Assembly: GCA_016841125.1 (NCBI GenBank)
Contig: JAENZU010000052.1
Span: forward strand, 1-12,665
From: Melioribacter sp.
GTDB lineage: Bacteria > Bacteroidota > Ignavibacteria > Ignavibacteriales > Melioribacteraceae
DNA: 12,665 nt
Reading direction: 5' to 3'
Below the pieces are notes generated by a model, which searched no databases, was not told the DNA's origin, and saw only the letters and a list, made by a program, of their open reading frames with translations. Positions 1 to 6,831 of the stretch are shown here, piece after piece. Position numbers and translations under genes: made by a program. How positions within the stretch are numbered: position 1 is the stretch's first letter; each line of letters starts with the position of its first letter.

Positions 1-362
1 TAGGTGATGAGATCCAGCTCGAAGAAGTAATGCAGGTTCTAATTGAAAACAGCATCGATGCTCTTGCGGGTAATGGAAAGATAATTATCAAAGCTGAAAA
101 AGAAATTGATAGGAAAAAAGTTAAGATTTCTGTCTGTGATGAAGGAGTCGGAATTGAAGCTGCCGATCTTAAAAAACTATTTCATCCCTACTTCACAACT
201 AAGAAAGAAGGTACCGGAATGGGACTGGCAATAGCAAAAAAAATAGTGGAAGATCACGGATCAAAATTGGAAATAGAATCTACAGTAAATAAAGGAACAA
301 TGGTTTCATTTTATCTAAAAAGTGTGGAGAATAAAATTGAAGGGGAAACTACTTCTAATTGA
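1..362 (+). CDS. Sensor histidine kinase, C-terminal HATPase domain (5' truncated by window)
   Basis: This is the last ~119 codons of a histidine kinase; the reading frame is open from base 3 and the gene starts upstream of the window. The ATP-binding (HATPase_c) fold is clear: the N box (ENSIDAL), the G1 box (DEGVGIE), the F box (FHPYFTTK) and the G2 box (GTGMGLAI) appear in the right order and spacing, and the usual C-terminal strand (GTMVSFYL) follows. Such kinases autophosphorylate a histidine in a DHp domain, which lies outside the window, and pass the phosphate to a partner regulator. The next gene is a response regulator whose start overlaps this coding end, so the two form a two-component pair. 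The signal sensed cannot be judged because the sensor part is missing. Confidence 0.93.
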   Translation, partial: GDEIQLEEVMQVLIENSIDALAGNGKIIIKAEKEIDRKKVKISVCDEGVGIEAADLKKLFHPYFTTKKEGTGMGLAIAKKIVEDHGSKLEIESTVNKGTMVSFYLKSVENKIEGETTSN

Positions 363-1719
363 TGACGACAATGTTTTTCTAAATTCGTTAAAAGCCGTAG
401 TCGAAGATATCGGTCATGATGCCGATGTGCTTGATAATCCTACTGAAGCCGTAGACAAAAGCAAAGCCGGCAATTACGATTTGATTTTGCTGGATATAAA
501 AATGCCGGGAGTTAACGGCATCGATTTGATGAAGAGATTTTTAGCCGATGCACCGGATACCCCAGTTGTTATTGTTTCAGGACAAAGCACTATCTCAATT
601 GCAGTTGAAGCAATGAAAATAGGGGCTTATGATTTTGTTGAAAAACCAATCGAACGACAGCGGATCGAACCAGTTATAAAAAACGCGCTGAAGGTAAGAA
701 GTCTGCTACTACAGAATAAGTATCTTAGTGAAACCCTCGGCAAAGAGACTAAACTCGTAGGATCATCCCGCGAGATTGAAGAGATAAGAAAACATATTTT
801 AACCATTGCCCCATCGGATGCAAAAGTGCTTATACTCGGCGAGACCGGCACAGGTAAAGAGATAATCGCAAAAGCAATTCATCAGAACAGCAGCCGGAAT
901 AAAGGGCCTTACATTAAAATAAACTGTGCTGCAATTCCAGCGACTCTGCTCGAGAGTGAATTGTTCGGTCACGCTAAAGGTTCGTTCACGGGCGCATCCG
1001 AAGAAAAGGAGGGGAAATTTTACGCAGCCCGGAATGGTACTTTATTTCTCGATGAGATCGGCGATATGAATCTGAATCTTCAAGCAAAAATACTCAGATT
1101 TTTGGAAGAGGGGGAAATTGAAGTGGTGGGAAAATCTATACCGGTTAAAGTAGATGTAAGGATTATTGCTGCAACAAATCAAAGTCTTGAACAGCTTACG
1201 AGAGAAGGTAAATTCAGAAACGACTTGTACCATAGACTGAATGTTGTAACAATAAAAGTTCCGCCGCTTCGCCAAAGAAAGTCAGATATAGAAGATCTGG
1301 CGTATCACTTTTTGAAGAGCTATAATGATGAATACAATAAATCCATCCAAAAAATAACCGATCGAGCCTTGGGTGTGATGAGAAGCTATGACTGGCCGGG
1401 TAATGTAAGAGAGCTGCGTAATTTTATTGAGAAGCTGGTTATTTACACAACAAAAGATAATGTAGATATCGGGGACATTTTAAATTTATTCAACTCCAAA
1501 ATTAAGGTTGAACATTTGGATTCCGATATGGGGTTTCTTACCTACAAAGAGGCAAAACGTGAGTTTGAGAAATCTTACTTTCTCGAAGCATTAAATCAGC
1601 ACAACGGAAATATCAGCGAAACCGCAAGAACACTTGGTCTTGATAGATCAAATCTATTTAAGAAAATCAAAGCTCTCGGGATTGAAACAAATTCGGATCA
1701 AGATAACATTTTGGACTAG
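337..1719 (+). CDS. NtrC/NtrX-family sigma-54-dependent response regulator
   Basis: A 460-residue three-domain regulator. Residues 1-~120 are a receiver with the acidic pocket (IDDD, about 9-11), the phospho-acceptor Asp53 (LLDIKMPG), Ser81 and Lys103 (EKP). An AAA+ domain follows with Walker A GETGTGK (~168-174), the sigma-54 contact loop as GSFTGA (~215-220, an A-to-S variant of GAFTGA) and Walker B TLFLDE (~235-240). A Fis-type helix-turn-helix (SETARTLGLDRSNLFKKI) ends the protein. It should activate sigma-54 promoters when phosphorylated by the kinase encoded just upstream. I chose the TTG at 337 because GGAGA at 326-330 sits six bases upstream and the protein then begins directly with the receiver strand (MKGKLLLIDDD). 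A GTG at 322 adds five residues but has no ribosome site. The overlap with the kinase gene is 26 bp, consistent with translational coupling. The receiver resembles NtrX, but the targets are unknown. Confidence 0.93.
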   Translation: MKGKLLLIDDDNVFLNSLKAVVEDIGHDADVLDNPTEAVDKSKAGNYDLILLDIKMPGVNGIDLMKRFLADAPDTPVVIVSGQSTISIAVEAMKIGAYDFVEKPIERQRIEPVIKNALKVRSLLLQNKYLSETLGKETKLVGSSREIEEIRKHILTIAPSDAKVLILGETGTGKEIIAKAIHQNSSRNKGPYIKINCAAIPATLLESELFGHAKGSFTGASEEKEGKFYAARNGTLFLDEIGDMNLNLQAKILRFLEEGEIEVVGKSIPVKVDVRIIAATNQSLEQLTREGKFRNDLYHRLNVVTIKVPPLRQRKSDIEDLAYHFLKSYNDEYNKSIQKITDRALGVMRSYDWPGNVRELRNFIEKLVIYTTKDNVDIGDILNLFNSKIKVEHLDSDMGFLTYKEAKREFEKSYFLEALNQHNGNISETARTLGLDRSNLFKKIKALGIETNSDQDNILD

Positions 1720-1746
1720 GTTAAAACAAAAATAATAAGTTTATTA

Positions 1747-1796
1747 AAATTCCCGCGATCTTTGTGCTGACTGTGTTTAATAGATTGCGGGAATTT
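1747..1796. terminator. Hairpin between convergent genes, likely bidirectional terminator
   Basis: The arms AAATTCCCGCGATCT (1747-1761) and AGATTGCGGGAATTT (1782-1796) pair over 15 positions with one G-T mismatch around a 20-base loop. The hairpin lies between the ends of the response regulator and the CcmE-like gene. The minus-strand side is followed by a T-rich run, so it is better formed as the stop for the minus-strand gene. On the plus strand the U-tract is weak. Confidence 0.6.
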
Positions 1797-1839
1797 AATT
1801 ACTATAAAGCAATTTGTTAAATTGAAACCATTTTAAAAT

Positions 1840-2190
1840 CTAGTTCAACTTCACTTCCACCGCATCAAAGCGGGCGCCGTGGAAATGTCCGACAACAGTG
1901 ACAAATTCAGACTGTTCAATGCCTTCAGGCAGCAGCGCTTTATCAACTGCAACCTGAACTTTTTTACCTTTTACATCAACAACATAAAAGAGTGCTTTCA
2001 TCGGATCGCTTGAGAGGTTTATTCCCTGATCGGCAAGCAGCTTAACTTTAATTTCTTTCTGAACATGAGCGTCGGGATCAACATCATCGAAGGATCCCAA
2101 TCCTTTTTGGGGAGAGAGGTAAAACAAATATATCAACCCTACAACTACAACAACCAAAATAGGTAAAATCATTTTTTGAATTTTCTGCAT
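1840..2190 (-). CDS. CcmE-like membrane-anchored OB-fold protein
   Basis: A 116-residue protein with an N-terminal membrane anchor (~7-27, rich in I, L and V) and a short periplasmic domain. The domain pattern (LFYVVDVKGKKVQV, LPEGIEQSEFVTVVG, then GARFDAVEV) resembles the OB fold of CcmE, the haem chaperone of cytochrome c maturation. The protein ends at VKLN, where true CcmE proteins continue into a haem-binding His/Tyr tail (HDENY type). That tail is absent, so covalent haem carriage by the usual residue is unlikely. It sits downstream of a diheme cytochrome gene but is separated from it by a strong terminator, so it probably has its own promoter. The ribosome site is poor (AAGG only two bases before ATG). 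It could also be an unrelated OB-fold protein; the family call is tentative. Confidence 0.55.
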   Translation of the reverse strand: MQKIQKMILPILVVVVVGLIYLFYLSPQKGLGSFDDVDPDAHVQKEIKVKLLADQGINLSSDPMKALFYVVDVKGKKVQVAVDKALLPEGIEQSEFVTVVGHFHGARFDAVEVKLN

Positions 2191-2280
2191 AACCTTAAAA
2201 GTTTAGTTTATAAAGACCTCAAATCTAAATTACAGCCGATTTAAATGCAAACCAGAATTTAATAAACCACAATAGATTTA

Positions 2281-2308
2281 AAAATAAAAAAGCCGCCCTC
2301 AGGCGGCT
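2281..2308 (-). terminator. Rho-independent terminator of the cytochrome operon
   Basis: A perfect 7-bp stem (AGCCGCC at 2291-2297 with GGCGGCT at 2302-2308, four-base loop) is followed on the minus strand by a T-rich run (complement of 2281-2290). It lies 13 bases past the stop codon of the C_GCAxxG_C_C cytochrome and should end that transcript. Confidence 0.92.
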
Positions 2309-2321
2309 AAATTAAAAAAAA

Positions 2322-3446
2322 TTACTTAAGCAAATTTAATTTAATGGAATGAATAAAATCTCCGGTAGTTAATCTGGCAATGTAAACACCGCTCGAAACA
2401 ATTTCACCGCGACTATTTTTCCCGCTCCAAGTTGATTCGAATGTGCCTGCTCCCATTTCTTGTGAATCAATAAGTGAATTTACAAGGCGACCACGCATAT
2501 CATAAATTTCTAACCGGACTTTACTGTTTTTCGGCAGAGAGAATCTGATGTTTGTTGATGGATTAAAAGGATTCGGATAAGCATTCTCTAATTTATAATC
2601 GTTCGGAACCGAACTTGAAACTGTTGCAACCCCGGTATAAATTCCGCCATGAACAGGATTGTCGGTATGGCAAGGAGCGCATTCCATATGAGTCATTACA
2701 TTATTTGCCATGGCTCCGCCGTGACATCCCATACATACGGCGTTTGAAGCCGGATCTGTAAAAGTAGAAGTAAATGTGCTTGCAAAATGAGCATTTAAGA
2801 CTTCAGCTGTTTTTGCCGCAATATCACCAGTCAATCGGGCACATCTTTCTTTTCTCTCAATATCGGATACTTTTTTACCTGCGACCATACACCACTGGCT
2901 AACCGAGGCATGGCAGAGAGGGCTGCCTGCAACATTCTGAGGGAGCGGACCTGTAAAATTTTGAATAACATATGTTGCAGCATTGGCAGCATCACTAGGC
3001 AGGTTCTCGGTGGTTGAATAACCCCAAACTTCGTTTATAAGAGCTCCGGAGGGTGCTTTTTCAGTTACCAAACTTATTAATGCCGCAGCGCCGTTGAGAG
3101 CTCCGCAAATTGAACCCCAGCCAACTCCGCCGCCTCTTCCGAAAAGCATTACCTCAATCGGGAACGTTAACCAAGGATCACCGACGGTTTCAGCAAGTGC
3201 TTCTGCTAAACCACCAAAACAGCCAGCACAGCAATCCTTTCCGCTATAGTATAATGAGTGAGCTTTAACTCTTACCACTTCAGGATCAAGAGTTGCATAT
3301 GGATATGGCCAATTAAATGATTTGTTGCTTGCTAGCAATTCTCCATTTGCCAGCAAACTTAATCCGCCTACACCGGCAACTGCTCCCACGGCAAACTTTG
3401 ATGAACTAGTTAAAAAATCTCTTCTGTTAATGTTCTTCTCATCCAT
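2322..3446 (-). CDS. Tat-exported C_GCAxxG_C_C / split-Soret-type diheme protein with T9SS sorting domain
   Basis: This 374-residue protein has three parts. (1) A twin-arginine signal: Arg8-Arg9 in NRRDFLTSS, then a hydrophobic stretch to about residue 34. (2) A C_GCAxxG_C_C domain: Cys72-Cys73-x2-Cys76 (DCCAGCFGG), Cys114, Cys178-His179, Cys186 and Cys202, followed by two haem c motifs, CMGCH (238-242) and CAPCH (256-260). This layout matches split-Soret cytochrome relatives, in which two haems are bound near the C-end of the domain. (3) A type A T9SS sorting domain from ~282 to 374 (YPNPFNPST, then VYIARL near the end). The protein should be exported folded, carry c-type haem and reach the cell surface or medium. 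The start is supported by AGAGG about eight bases upstream. It lies 13 bases after the TPR gene, so the two share a transcript ended by the terminator at 2281-2308. The redox partner is unknown. Confidence 0.85.
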   Translation of the reverse strand: MDEKNINRRDFLTSSSKFAVGAVAGVGGLSLLANGELLASNKSFNWPYPYATLDPEVVRVKAHSLYYSGKDCCAGCFGGLAEALAETVGDPWLTFPIEVMLFGRGGGVGWGSICGALNGAAALISLVTEKAPSGALINEVWGYSTTENLPSDAANAATYVIQNFTGPLPQNVAGSPLCHASVSQWCMVAGKKVSDIERKERCARLTGDIAAKTAEVLNAHFASTFTSTFTDPASNAVCMGCHGGAMANNVMTHMECAPCHTDNPVHGGIYTGVATVSSSVPNDYKLENAYPNPFNPSTNIRFSLPKNSKVRLEIYDMRGRLVNSLIDSQEMGAGTFESTWSGKNSRGEIVSSGVYIARLTTGDFIHSIKLNLLK

Positions 3447-3459
3447 CGGTAACCTCTTA

Positions 3460-3894
3460 TTATTTATTGATTTCTTTATTTAGTGAAGCTAGTATTGATT
3501 TTATTATATGGGTGGATTTGTTGAATTGATAGTATTGTTCAAAATACCAAATCGATTCTTCCAAGTCACAATAGAGCCATAACATTGCCAGGGATAGGGT
3601 TTTTAACTCTACCTCGGAATTATTAAGTATGCTCTCGAGTTCATAAATGATTTCAGGGCATGGACAGTTGTCTTCTTCGGGATTTGTGTCGGTAATTATT
3701 TTCGGATCGGTTGAAACGATGTTGTGGAAAAGTGTTAGTGCCGAATCAACATGTCCTGTTTGAATGTAACAGACAATTAATTTCTTTTTTATTTTAAAAT
3801 TATCCGGATCAGAGAGGAGCCCAACTTCAAATTCCTTTTCTGCTTCAAAATAATTTCTGATTAAAAAGTATTGATTACCAAGCATTTCGTGCAT
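3460..3894 (-). CDS. Small TPR-repeat protein upstream of the diheme cytochrome
   Basis: A 144-residue cytosolic-looking protein without a signal peptide or membrane segment. The first ~70 residues fit tetratricopeptide repeats: GNQYFLIRNYFEAEKEFEVG, then LLSDPDN, and a second unit around YIQTGHVDSALTLFHNIV. A CPC pair (DNCPCPE) lies near the middle; the rest looks helical. TPR proteins are protein-binding scaffolds, so a role in assembly or export of the downstream cytochrome is possible but inferred only from the 13-bp gap between the genes. ATG at 3894 is the first start after an in-frame stop; a second ATG is at 3885. Neither has a Shine-Dalgarno site, and the candidate sigma-54 promoter would start transcription at about 3894, leaving little or no leader. 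Confidence 0.75.
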   Translation of the reverse strand: MHEMLGNQYFLIRNYFEAEKEFEVGLLSDPDNFKIKKKLIVCYIQTGHVDSALTLFHNIVSTDPKIITDTNPEEDNCPCPEIIYELESILNNSEVELKTLSLAMLWLYCDLEESIWYFEQYYQFNKSTHIIKSILASLNKEINK

Positions 3895-3903
3895 GTAATT
3901 AAC

Positions 3904-3920
3904 ATGCTACTTTAATGCCA
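3904..3920 (-). promoter_or_regulatory. Candidate sigma-54 (-24/-12) promoter
   Basis: On the minus strand the sequence TTGGCATTAAAGTAGCA has the invariant GG and GC doublets exactly ten bases apart, and agrees with YTGGCACG-N4-TTGCW at 10 of 13 defined positions. The -12 C is at 3906, placing transcription start near 3894. It precedes the TPR-cytochrome pair and lies downstream of a sigma-54 activator gene and its likely binding sites. Confidence 0.65.
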
Positions 3921-3968
3921 AATTATTTTGCCGCTTTTTGAGTTAATTTTGAGCATAAAAATTCACTT

Positions 3969-3989
3969 GTTGCAACACATTGCATCATC
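3969..3989 (-). promoter_or_regulatory. Promoter-proximal activator-binding palindrome (UAS1)
   Basis: The core TGCAACACATTGCA (3971-3984) is a dyad of TGCAA and TTGCA around four bases. With its GATGAT flank, it matches the second site at 17 of 21 positions in inverted orientation; the four mismatches are all central. Its centre is about 83 bp upstream of the predicted transcription start, a normal position for sigma-54 activator binding. Confidence 0.65.
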
Positions 3990-4016
3990 CTAAAAATAAT
4001 TAATAATTGGTAGGCT

Positions 4017-4037
4017 GATGATGCAACAAATTGCAAC
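4017..4037 (+). promoter_or_regulatory. Promoter-distal activator-binding palindrome (UAS2)
   Basis: The core TGCAACAAATTGCA (4022-4035) differs from UAS1 by one base in 14. The two dyad centres are 51 bp apart, about five helical turns, so both would face the same side of the DNA. The site ends 13 bases before the stop codon of the PAS-AAA+ activator gene. Confidence 0.65.
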
Positions 4038-4049
4038 GATCTGTTCAGC

Positions 4050-5378
4050 TTAGTGGGGGGGATCTATCTTGTTGAGCTGCCGGTGAATTGTACTTCTATT
4101 TACTCCTAGTATTTTAGCCACCTTCGTTTTATTCCAATTGTTTTGTCTCAATAGGGCTAAAAGAGTTTCGGTTTTCTCATCCAGCATTTTTTCAGAAACT
4201 GAATTGGTTTGTCCGCAATCCTTTTCCACGCGTAAATTTGAAGGAAGACAACATACACATAAATAATCATCTCTCTTTGATCTTATTACGGAATACTCGA
4301 CTGCATTTTCTAACTCCCGAATATTTCCCGGCCAATCATAGTTTGTTAATATTTCAATGCTTTCATCGTCAAAGCTTGGAATATTTTTCGAATACTTCTT
4401 GCAATATTTCTTTAAAAAGTGTTGAACTAAGTGGATAATATCTTCCCGCCTCTCTCTTAACGGAGGAACTTCTATCGGTAGTACATTTAAACGATAGAAT
4501 AGATCTTTTCTAAAACTTCCCTTTTTGATCTCAGACGTCAGATCTTTGTTTGTTGCCGCAATAATTCTAATATCTGTTCGGATTGTTTTTGAATCGCCCA
4601 ATCTTTCAAATGTACCCTCTTGCAAAACTCTAAGCAGCTGAGCCTGCATTTCCAGTGGCAGTTCTGTTATTTCATCTAAAAAAATAGTTCCACCGTCGGC
4701 ATATTCAAATCTTCCAACTCTATCTTTTTTAGCATCGGTGAATGCTCCTTTAACATGCCCGAAGAGCTCGCTGCTCAATAATGTTGAAGGCAGCGCGGCA
4801 CAGTTTACTTTTACAAAATTTTCTTTTGATCTTTGACTGGTGATCTGGATGGCGTTAGCAATCAGCTCTTTCCCTACGCCGGTTTCACCGGAAATTAAAA
4901 CTGTAGCATAGCTTGTAGAAATCTCTTTGATCAGTTGAAAAATACTTTTCATCTGCTTGCTTATGCCAACAATTCCATAAAAGCTGTTTTCGCCATTAAG
5001 ATGATCGTTAAATCCTTTTGGCGGGCTTTCCTTAAAACTGATAATGCCGCCGAGAGTTTTATCATCAATGTCTTTTAGGAGTGAAGCGTTTAGAATTATA
5101 TTAATCAGGTCACCATTCTCTTTTTGAAAAGTAGTTTGTAAATCCAAAATATTGCGGTTTGTTCTGAGCACTTCTGTTATAGGACATCCAATTTCACAAC
5201 GATCGGATTTACAAATATTACGGCAGACTTTCCCAATTAAATCTTTTGCACCTTTACCTATTATTTTTAAAGCGGCATTATTAACAAATTGAATCTTAAA
5301 TTCTTTATCTATTACGTAAACGGCTTCAGGCATGCCTTCGAGGATAGTCTTGCTATATTTATCAATAAACGCGGTCAT
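4050..5378 (-). CDS. PAS-AAA+-Fis sigma-54-dependent activator with Cys-rich PAS domain
   Basis: A 442-residue bacterial enhancer-binding protein with no receiver domain. Residues ~5-115 form a PAS domain holding a four-Cys cluster (Cys52, Cys56, Cys61, Cys65 in VCRNICKSDRCEIGCP) that could bind a metal, an Fe-S cluster, haem or thiol-reactive ligands. The AAA+ domain has Walker A GETGVGK (~164-170), the sigma-54 loop as GAFTDA (211-216, with Asp for the second Gly) and Walker B TIFLDE (231-236). A Fis-type helix-turn-helix (KTKVAKILGVNRSTIHRQL) ends the protein, and three more Cys (LCVCC, ~373-377) lie in the linker before it. The ATG is nine bases after the arsC stop, so it probably belongs to the ars transcript. 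Downstream lie paired palindromes and a sigma-54 promoter, the likely target. There is no clear ribosome site. Confidence 0.9.
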   Translation of the reverse strand: MTAFIDKYSKTILEGMPEAVYVIDKEFKIQFVNNAALKIIGKGAKDLIGKVCRNICKSDRCEIGCPITEVLRTNRNILDLQTTFQKENGDLINIILNASLLKDIDDKTLGGIISFKESPPKGFNDHLNGENSFYGIVGISKQMKSIFQLIKEISTSYATVLISGETGVGKELIANAIQITSQRSKENFVKVNCAALPSTLLSSELFGHVKGAFTDAKKDRVGRFEYADGGTIFLDEITELPLEMQAQLLRVLQEGTFERLGDSKTIRTDIRIIAATNKDLTSEIKKGSFRKDLFYRLNVLPIEVPPLRERREDIIHLVQHFLKKYCKKYSKNIPSFDDESIEILTNYDWPGNIRELENAVEYSVIRSKRDDYLCVCCLPSNLRVEKDCGQTNSVSEKMLDEKTETLLALLRQNNWNKTKVAKILGVNRSTIHRQLNKIDPPH

Positions 5379-5387
5379 ATATTTAGA

Positions 5388-6011
5388 TTATATTGCAATT
5401 TTACTAAAACAATATAGAATTTCTCTTCCAATTTCTTCAACCTTTTCGGAATATTTGATCGCTTCTTTTGAGGTGTCGTCGTATTTCTTCGGGTCTTCAT
5501 AACGGATCGGGAATCTTGCATCTGCACCTAATACGACTGGACAATTTTGATCGGCATCCGAACATGTCATTATTGCGGCGAAGTTTTCCTGCGGATTTAA
5601 TCTATCCGAATAAACTTTTGAGAAACATTTTAGGGGCTCTTTCTCGCTAGAATAATAAACAAGATAAACCGGGTTGTCCGATGTGTCACTTTTTTCAATT
5701 TTGAATCCGGCTTTTTCAATTGCAGCTACAGCACGCGGATTAAAAGCTGTTGCTTCAGTTCCTCCCGAAAAACAATTTACATTCGGAATATTGTAATATT
5801 CAGCCGCGGTCTGCGCCCATATTTGGCTCATGTGACTTCTTCGGGAATTATGCGTGCAGATAAATGTAAGGTTTACTTCAATTCCGTTTTTAACTTTCGA
5901 TGAAATATATTCGGCAAACTGAGTTAACAGCATTTTCCGTTCATTCGGGATTTCGTCGAATCTATTTATTAGTGTTTTTATTTTCGTTTCTATTTCCGTT
6001 AGAACTGCCAT
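5388..6011 (-). CDS. arsC: Arsenate reductase, low-molecular-weight phosphatase (thioredoxin-linked ArsC) type
   Basis: A 207-residue protein of the LMW-phosphatase/ArsC fold that reduces arsenate to arsenite using thioredoxin. The P-loop is CTHNSRRS (nucleophile Cys52, Arg58; CX5R). The two relay cysteines are in TCSDADQNCP (Cys150 and Cys157, seven apart), matching the Cys82/Cys89 pair of Staphylococcus ArsC. The extra P-loop Cys of the classical CTGNSCRS motif is replaced by Arg. An N-terminal helical extension of ~45 residues (rich in E and K) makes it longer than the ~130-residue classical enzymes. The start at 6011 follows AAAGGA; an upstream in-frame start at 6083 would overlap ccdA and lacks support. 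It sits in a dense ars operon with several thioredoxin-fold genes that could supply electrons. A phosphotyrosine phosphatase role is less likely because the relay cysteines are present. Confidence 0.87.
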   Translation of the reverse strand: MAVLTEIETKIKTLINRFDEIPNERKMLLTQFAEYISSKVKNGIEVNLTFICTHNSRRSHMSQIWAQTAAEYYNIPNVNCFSGGTEATAFNPRAVAAIEKAGFKIEKSDTSDNPVYLVYYSSEKEPLKCFSKVYSDRLNPQENFAAIMTCSDADQNCPVVLGADARFPIRYEDPKKYDDTSKEAIKYSEKVEEIGREILYCFSKIAI

Positions 6012-6028
6012 TGATTTCCTTTCAATTT

Positions 6029-6730
6029 TTAGAAGGTGGTATAGACCAAATAAACTCCGCCAAGTATAACAAGAACTCCGCAAATCTTTTTAATCCAAAT
6101 AATTGCTTTTGATTCTTCACTCCAATTTAAATATCTCTGCACTTTTCCCGCGAGTGTTCCGGCGCCGACAATTACGGAACAATGCCCGAGTCCGAAAGCC
6201 AATAGAAAAAATATAGCCGTTAGATAATCTGTTTGAGATGTTTGAAATACAATTCCAAGCACCGGAGCCATGTAAGCAAAAGTGCACGGGCCCAGCGCAA
6301 TTCCGAATAGGAGTCCGAGAATTAAAGCAGCAAAAATTCCTTTTGAGTTGGTACGCCGCAAACCGGCGGCATTCCAATCAAACTTAATAATGTCGAGCAG
6401 GTAAAGTCCGACTAAAAAGAAAATTGCCGCCACAAAGTAATTTCCGTAAACTCCAACATCCCCCATCAATCTGCCGAGAGATGCGGTAATTATTCCAATC
6501 AGCGCAATGGTAATTAAAATGCCGATAGAAAATACTAAGGAAATATAAAATGTTCTGCCGATAGAAATTTTACCCTGCGAACTTATGAATCCAACTACAA
6601 GCGGGATGCTGGAGAGATGACACGGCGATAGTAAAATCGATAACACGCCCCAACCGAAAGATGCCAAAAGAGCCAGCATGATTCCGCCGGTCATTGCTTC
6701 GTAAAGTGCTGTGAATAATCCTTCGAACAT
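6029..6730 (-). CDS. CcdA/DsbD-type transmembrane thiol electron carrier
   Basis: A 233-residue inner-membrane protein with about six hydrophobic segments. The family's two redox cysteines lie in matching contexts: SPCHLSSIP (Cys37) and GPCTFAYMAP (Cys149), each followed by a Pro-containing turn. CcdA/DsbD proteins move reducing equivalents from cytoplasmic thioredoxin across the membrane to outer thiol-disulfide proteins. The gene immediately upstream in the operon encodes a thioredoxin-fold lipoprotein with a CIPC site, a natural partner. The start has AAAAGGA about six bases upstream, right next to the end of a repeat element. It could serve cytochrome c maturation as CcdA does elsewhere, but the ars context suggests a link to arsenic redox. 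Extra cysteines (HCSVIV and KKICG) are present near the end. Confidence 0.88.
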   Translation of the reverse strand: MFEGLFTALYEAMTGGIMLALLASFGWGVLSILLSPCHLSSIPLVVGFISSQGKISIGRTFYISLVFSIGILITIALIGIITASLGRLMGDVGVYGNYFVAAIFFLVGLYLLDIIKFDWNAAGLRRTNSKGIFAALILGLLFGIALGPCTFAYMAPVLGIVFQTSQTDYLTAIFFLLAFGLGHCSVIVGAGTLAGKVQRYLNWSEESKAIIWIKKICGVLVILGGVYLVYTTF

Positions 6731-6745
6731 ATATTCCTTTTAAAA

Positions 6746-6831
6746 ATAGACCGCAGATAACAAGGATTAAACGGATTAGCACGGATATTAATCCGCTTAA
6801 ATCTGTTGCATCTTTTTAATCAGTGGTCTAT
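6746..6831. repeat. Empty (ORF-less) copy of ATAGACC-ended repeat element
   Basis: An 86-bp insert with inverted ends ATAGACCGCAGAT and ATCAGTGGTCTAT, containing repeated CGGATTA-type units and an internal palindrome CGGAT-ATTA-ATCCG (6782-6795). The same ends bound the GxxExxY gene at 9212-9676, in the same orientation. It fills the junction between the thioredoxin lipoprotein and ccdA genes and provides the stop codon of the former. No coding sequence lies inside. Confidence 0.75.

Noticed and set aside
2191..2280. Possible sigma-54 promoter before the CcmE-like gene
   Set aside because: No GG-N10-GC pair with acceptable flanks was found on the minus strand in this gap.
4055..4061. Seven-base G run near the end of the activator gene, possible slippage site
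   Set aside because: A length change would alter only the last few residues and extend the tail, so phase variation of function is unlikely.
6117..6377. 86-codon minus-strand open frame inside ccdA
   Set aside because: Same-strand alternative frame within a well-supported membrane protein gene; no start signal or motif.
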